Assembly (NCBI GenBank): GCA_000433675.1
Contig: FR893553.1
Span: 1-34,010, forward strand
Length of the DNA: 34,010 nucleotides
Reading direction: 5' to 3'
Source of the DNA: Clostridium sp. CAG:433
GTDB taxonomy: Bacteria; Bacillota_I; Bacilli_A; RF39; UBA660
The notes beneath the pieces were generated by a model. The model was not told the origin of the DNA and made no database searches. It saw only the letters and a program-made list of their open reading frames with translations. Positions 30,968 to 34,010 of the stretch are shown here, piece by piece. Position 1 is the first letter of the stretch; the number at the start of each line of letters is the position of its first letter. The position numbers and the translations under genes were made by a program.

Positions 30968-32386
30968 ATGAATAAAACTAAAATGATTGCGACAATTGGT
31001 CCATCTTCTAGATCAAAAGAAACTATTAAACAAATGATTTTATCTGGAGTAGATGTAATTAGAATAAATATGTCTCACTCTAGTTTTGAAGATGCTAGAG
31101 ATGTAATACTAAAGGTAAGAGAATTAAACAGAGAACTTTCAGTAATAACAGGTATTATGATTGATACTAGAGGACCAGAAATTAGAATAACAGAACTTGA
31201 AAAAAACAAAATAAAATTACTTGCAGGTAATACTATTAGAATTGTTAAAAATAATATCAAAGGAAACGAAAATATGATTTCACTTACTTTACCAGAAGTT
31301 ATTAACTACATAAAAGTAGGTGAAAGAATTTTATTAAATGATGGCAATGTTACTCTAGAAGTAGTTAGTAATAGTTCAGATGCAATAATATGTGAAATTA
31401 AAAATGATGGATACATAAAAAGCAATTGTAGCGTAAATATTCCAAAAGCAAACTTTAATCTTAAATTTTTATCAGAGTATGACAGAGAAACAATTAAATT
31501 TGCAGTATTAATGCAAGTAGATTATTTGGCTTTATCACATGTAAAGGATCAACTTGATGTACTTGATGTAAATGATTTATTAATAGAGTTATCTGATGAT
31601 CATATACAAATTATAAGTAAAATTGAAAATAAAACTGCTATTGAAGAGATGAAAGGTATTTTAAAAGTTAGTGATGGAGTTATGATTGCAAGAGGAGATC
31701 TTGGAATTGAACTTGAAATAGAAAAAATACCAAGTATTCAAAAGAAAATCGCAAATGCTGCTAAAGAAGCAGAAAAAATATGTATAATTGCAACTGAAAT
31801 GTTATCTACAATGCAAGAAAATCCAAGACCAACAAGAGCAGAAGTATCTGATGTTGCAAATGCAGTACTTGATGGAACAGATGCTGTAATGTTATCAAGT
31901 GAAACAGCAATTGGTAAGTATCCAGTTGAAACAGTAACTACTATGAATAAAATAATTGATGAAATAGAAAATGAGATAAATTATAATGATTTACTTTTAG
32001 AATTTAGCAGAAAAGATAAAACTGACATACCAACAGCAATTGCTTACAGTACAGTTGATTCTGCTAATAGAATAAATGCAAATGCAATAGTATGTTCTAC
32101 TATGACTGGTTTAACTGCAAAAAAGATAAGCCATTTTAGACCAAGCGCACCAGTAATTGCAATTTCACCAATAGAAAAAACAGTAAGTGGACTTACAATT
32201 AATTATGGTATTATACCTATGAAAGTTCCAATGCTTGAATCAACTGATGAAATAATTGAAAAATCTACAGAAGTTGCAAAAGAAGCATTAAATTTAGAAA
32301 AGAAAAATAGAATTGTAATCGCAGGTAGTTTTCCATTAAATGTTGAATATACTAACTTTTTAAGAATAGAAGAAATTAAGGAATGA
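30968..32386 (+). CDS. pyk: Pyruvate kinase
   Basis: 472 residues. Converts phosphoenolpyruvate and ADP to pyruvate and ATP, the last step of glycolysis. Motifs: KMIATIGPSSRS, RINMSHSSFEDA, IDTRGPEIR, SKIENKTAIEEM, MIARGDLGIELE, ATEMLSTMQENPRPTRAEVSD cluster and DGTDAVMLSSETAIGKYP. The regulatory C-terminal domain is present; there is no extra PEP-utiliser domain as in Bacillus. GTG 30959 lies in the AGGTGAT ribosome-binding site, so ATG 30968 is used. The stop TGA leads directly to the next gene's start region, so the following two genes are probably co-transcribed. Confidence 0.96.
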   Translation: MNKTKMIATIGPSSRSKETIKQMILSGVDVIRINMSHSSFEDARDVILKVRELNRELSVITGIMIDTRGPEIRITELEKNKIKLLAGNTIRIVKNNIKGNENMISLTLPEVINYIKVGERILLNDGNVTLEVVSNSSDAIICEIKNDGYIKSNCSVNIPKANFNLKFLSEYDRETIKFAVLMQVDYLALSHVKDQLDVLDVNDLLIELSDDHIQIISKIENKTAIEEMKGILKVSDGVMIARGDLGIELEIEKIPSIQKKIANAAKEAEKICIIATEMLSTMQENPRPTRAEVSDVANAVLDGTDAVMLSSETAIGKYPVETVTTMNKIIDEIENEINYNDLLLEFSRKDKTDIPTAIAYSTVDSANRINANAIVCSTMTGLTAKKISHFRPSAPVIAISPIEKTVSGLTINYGIIPMKVPMLESTDEIIEKSTEVAKEALNLEKKNRIVIAGSFPLNVEYTNFLRIEEIKE

Positions 32387-32392
32387 TGAACT

Positions 32393-32557
32393 TTGGAAAT
32401 AAATAAAGAATTATTAATTAAGGCTAAAGAAGATATAATAAAAAAATATATGTTTCCTGAAGAAAAAAAACAGATTGAAGAAGAAATCAAGGAAGAAATA
32501 GATAAAATATTACTTGAATTTGAAGAACAAAAGGAAGAGGAACCAATTGATGAATAA
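32393..32557 (+). CDS. Small acidic protein (54 aa, TTG start)
   Basis: Begins at TTG 32393, with AAGGA (32378-32382) 10 nt upstream, and ends 8 nt inside the next gene. The peptide is strongly charged and helical (KAKEDIIKKYMFPEEKKQI followed by EEEIKEEIDKILLEFEEQ), like a coiled coil. Supporting facts: the ribosome-binding site, its fit between pyk and the next gene, and the ATGAATAA overlap, which is the same coupling motif seen between trhP1 and trhP2. The rare start and small size keep it tentative. Function unknown. Confidence 0.6.
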   Translation: MEINKELLIKAKEDIIKKYMFPEEKKQIEEEIKEEIDKILLEFEEQKEEEPIDE

Positions 32558-33131
32558 TGAAATAAGAGAAGATTTATATAAAGAAAAATATAATGAATAT
32601 GTTAATAATTTCATTAAAAATATTATAATGGATAATCCTATAATATTAAAAGAATATCCAATACTTGAAGTTGAGTATAATGTAGATGGTACAAAAAAAG
32701 ATATATATTCTTTAGCATCAGAACGTGATATTAAAAAAATGCAGATAAAAAGTGATGAAAATGAACTTGATTATAAATTTAGCCAAAATAAAATAAGTAA
32801 AAAAGAATATGATGAAAATGTTAAAAAATTAAAGAAAAAGGAAGAAGAACAAGATTTATTATATGATGATTTAATATTTGAAATAATTAATTTAAATGAT
32901 TCTAGAACAGTAAAAGAATCAATAATTAAATATAATTTAAATAATATTGATTTATCAAGACTTGCAGAAGCAATAAAATCTGTTTCAGAAAATAAAATAG
33001 AAGAATTTAGAAAAAATAATAATGATTTTATGATAGATAAAGTATCATATTGGAATTATAAATATAATAAAATTTCAAAAGGAATAAGTAAAGCAAGAGA
33101 ACTTGAAAGTTTTATACTAAATCTTATATAA
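32550..33131 (+). CDS. Hypothetical protein, charged and helical
   Basis: 193 residues, family not recognised. The frame is open from 32514, but ATG 32550 has GGAAGAGG upstream and an 8-nt overlap with the preceding small ORF. It is lysine- and glutamate-rich, with a coiled-coil-like middle (KISKKEYDENVKKLKKKEEE) and no membrane segment. Its end is followed by the strong hairpin at 33148. Co-translated with the small acidic protein; the pair might act together. Confidence 0.72.
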   Translation: MNNEIREDLYKEKYNEYVNNFIKNIIMDNPIILKEYPILEVEYNVDGTKKDIYSLASERDIKKMQIKSDENELDYKFSQNKISKKEYDENVKKLKKKEEEQDLLYDDLIFEIINLNDSRTVKESIIKYNLNNIDLSRLAEAIKSVSENKIEEFRKNNNDFMIDKVSYWNYKYNKISKGISKARELESFILNLI

Positions 33132-33141
33132 AAAAATAAAT

Positions 33142-33169
33142 TTGAATAAAAATCTCTTTTCAGTACAAA
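33142..33169 (+). promoter_or_regulatory. Possible promoter of sigG inside the hairpin
   Basis: TTGAAT (33142-33147), 16 nt, TACAAA (33164-33169). A transcript begun here would start at about 33176 and so lack the 5' arm of the hairpin. Confidence 0.4.
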
Positions 33170-33193
33170 AGAAAACTGAAAGGAGATTTTTTT
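33148..33193 (+). terminator. Long hairpin that ends the pyk unit and covers the sigG ribosome-binding site
   Basis: A 17-bp stem with one G-U (33148-33164 with 33175-33191) and a 10-nt loop, followed by a T run to 33193, one base before the sigG ATG. The AAAGGAG (33179-33185) that serves sigG is inside the 3' arm. It acts as a terminator for the upstream genes and would block translation on any read-through RNA. Confidence 0.85.
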
Positions 33194-33970
33194 ATGGCTA
33201 AACATAAAGTAGAAATTACTGGTATAAAAACATCTGAATTAAAAGTATTATCAAATGAAGAACAAATGGATTTATTTAATAAAATGAAAAATGGAGATAT
33301 ATTTGCTAGAGAAAAATTAATAGAAGGAAATTATAAACTTGTTTTAAGTATACTTAGAAAGTTTAATAATAGATGCGAAAATATGGATGATTTATTTCAA
33401 GTTGGATGTATAGGACTTTGTAAAGCAGTAGATAATTTTGATTTATCATATAATGTAAGATTTTCAACATATGCAGTACCGATGATAATAGGTGAAGTTA
33501 GGAGATATTTAAGAGATGATAATATGGTTAGAGTCTCAAGAAGTGTTAAAGATCTTGCATATAGAACATTAAAAGCAAAAGAAACATTTATGTTAGAACA
33601 TGGAAGAGATGCTACAATTGATGAAATATCAGAAATAATAGGAGAAAGCGCAATAGACATAATATGTGCTTTAGAAGCAACAAGAGGAACAGTAAGTATA
33701 TTTGAACCAATATATAATGATGGTGGCGAAACAATATATTTATTTGACCAAATAGAAAATAAAACAGAATCAAGTAATAATTGGAATACAAAAATAATTC
33801 TAGAAAATGCACTTAATAAACTTAAAACAAAAGAACAATTTATTTTATTTCAAAGATACTTAATTGGAAAAACACAAATGGAAATTAGTGATGAACTTGG
33901 CATTAGTCAAGCACAGGTTTCAAGAATAGAAAAAAATGCTTTAAACAATGTAAAAAAACTTATTAAATAA
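33194..33970 (+). CDS. sigG: RNA polymerase sigma factor, SigG-like (sporulation forespore type)
   Basis: 258 residues, as in Bacillus subtilis SigG (260). The N-terminus KVEITGIKTSELKVL closely matches SigG's KVEICGVDTSKLPVL. Region 2 has GNYKLVLSILRKFNNR, DDLFQVGCIGLCKAVDNFD and RFSTYAVPMIIGEVRRYLRD; region 3 has VRVSRSVKDLAYRTL, and FEPIYNDGGETIYLFDQI is a SigG/SigF mark; region 4 ends GKTQMEISDELGISQAQVSR. It is far from any spoIIGA-sigE partner. SigF is the nearest alternative, but the N-terminus favours SigG. Expression looks restricted by the hairpin on its ribosome-binding site. Confidence 0.9.
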   Translation: MAKHKVEITGIKTSELKVLSNEEQMDLFNKMKNGDIFAREKLIEGNYKLVLSILRKFNNRCENMDDLFQVGCIGLCKAVDNFDLSYNVRFSTYAVPMIIGEVRRYLRDDNMVRVSRSVKDLAYRTLKAKETFMLEHGRDATIDEISEIIGESAIDIICALEATRGTVSIFEPIYNDGGETIYLFDQIENKTESSNNWNTKIILENALNKLKTKEQFILFQRYLIGKTQMEISDELGISQAQVSRIEKNALNNVKKLIK

Positions 33971-34010
33971 AGTTAGTTAAATAGGTAAATGCAAATTTCA
34001 TATAATTATT

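Noticed and set aside
1..34010. Mycoplasma genetic code (UGA as Trp)
   Set aside because: UGA ends several intact genes (7458, 19496, 27629, 32384) and Trp is encoded by TGG throughout.
1..34010. tRNA or rRNA genes and insertion sequences
   Set aside because: No cloverleaf, rRNA block, transposase or terminal inverted repeats could be seen on either strand.

Overview
The window is a very AT-rich, gene-dense chromosomal segment from a low-GC Gram-positive (Firmicutes/Bacilli-like) bacterium, possibly one of the uncultured gut Bacilli/Mollicutes-related lineages with small genomes. UGA ends several genes (for example queA's upstream neighbour, pyk, trhP2 and the ABC transporter gene), so the standard bacterial code applies rather than the Mycoplasma code. 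A gene closely matching sporulation sigma-G suggests descent from, or membership of, a spore-forming lineage. Nearly all genes are on the + strand, in short operons with AGGAGG/GAGGTG ribosome-binding sites, extended -10 promoters and U-tailed hairpin terminators that often overlap the next promoter.

Layout. 1-1977: three adjacent genes for repeat proteins. Two carry near-identical 35-residue (105-nt) units that resemble the eukaryotic mTERF fold repeat, and the third is a diverged relative. 1995-6502: alaS (lacking the C-Ala domain), mltG, ruvA and ruvB. 6570-8492: an unknown gene and queA. 8497-9471: two tandem paralogous unknown genes on the - strand, convergent with queA and divergent from tgt. 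9566-11758: tgt, a TIGR04086-like membrane protein on the - strand, and a YetF/DUF421 protein. 11876-14835: a membrane-anchored XRE regulator coupled to a DUF4097-like protein, an unknown gene, and a ZIP metal transporter. 14905-19498: a P-type Ca2+ ATPase, then a short leader peptide with a likely attenuator in front of an ABC exporter. 19532-20567: L21 leader, rplU, prp, rpmA. 20681-21908: an unknown two-part gene family, one copy split by an in-frame stop. 21973-27631: trmB, obgE, ireB, ruvX, a DUF1292 gene, trmR, trhP1, trhP2. 27690-34010: greA, a type IV pilin-like protein, tig, pyk, two unknown genes, and sigG with a hairpin over its ribosome-binding site.

Functionally this is mainly information processing: tRNA charging and modification (alaS, queA, tgt, trmB, trmR, trhP1/2), ribosome assembly (rplU, prp, rpmA, obgE, ruvX), Holliday-junction processing (ruvAB), transcription (greA, sigG) and protein folding (tig). 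Much of the content matches the Bacillus subtilis rplU-obg-ruvAB-queA-tgt-yrzE and alaS-ireB-ruvX-yrzB-mltG-trmR-trhP-greA neighbourhoods, but rearranged: alaS-mltG now lies about 19 kb from ireB-ruvX.

The most unusual content is the mTERF-like repeat cassette at the left edge, the three-state attenuator before the ABC exporter, the stem that buries the sigG ribosome-binding site, and a pilin-like gene whose last 40 codons have different codon use. All calls come from reading the sequence; no database search was run.
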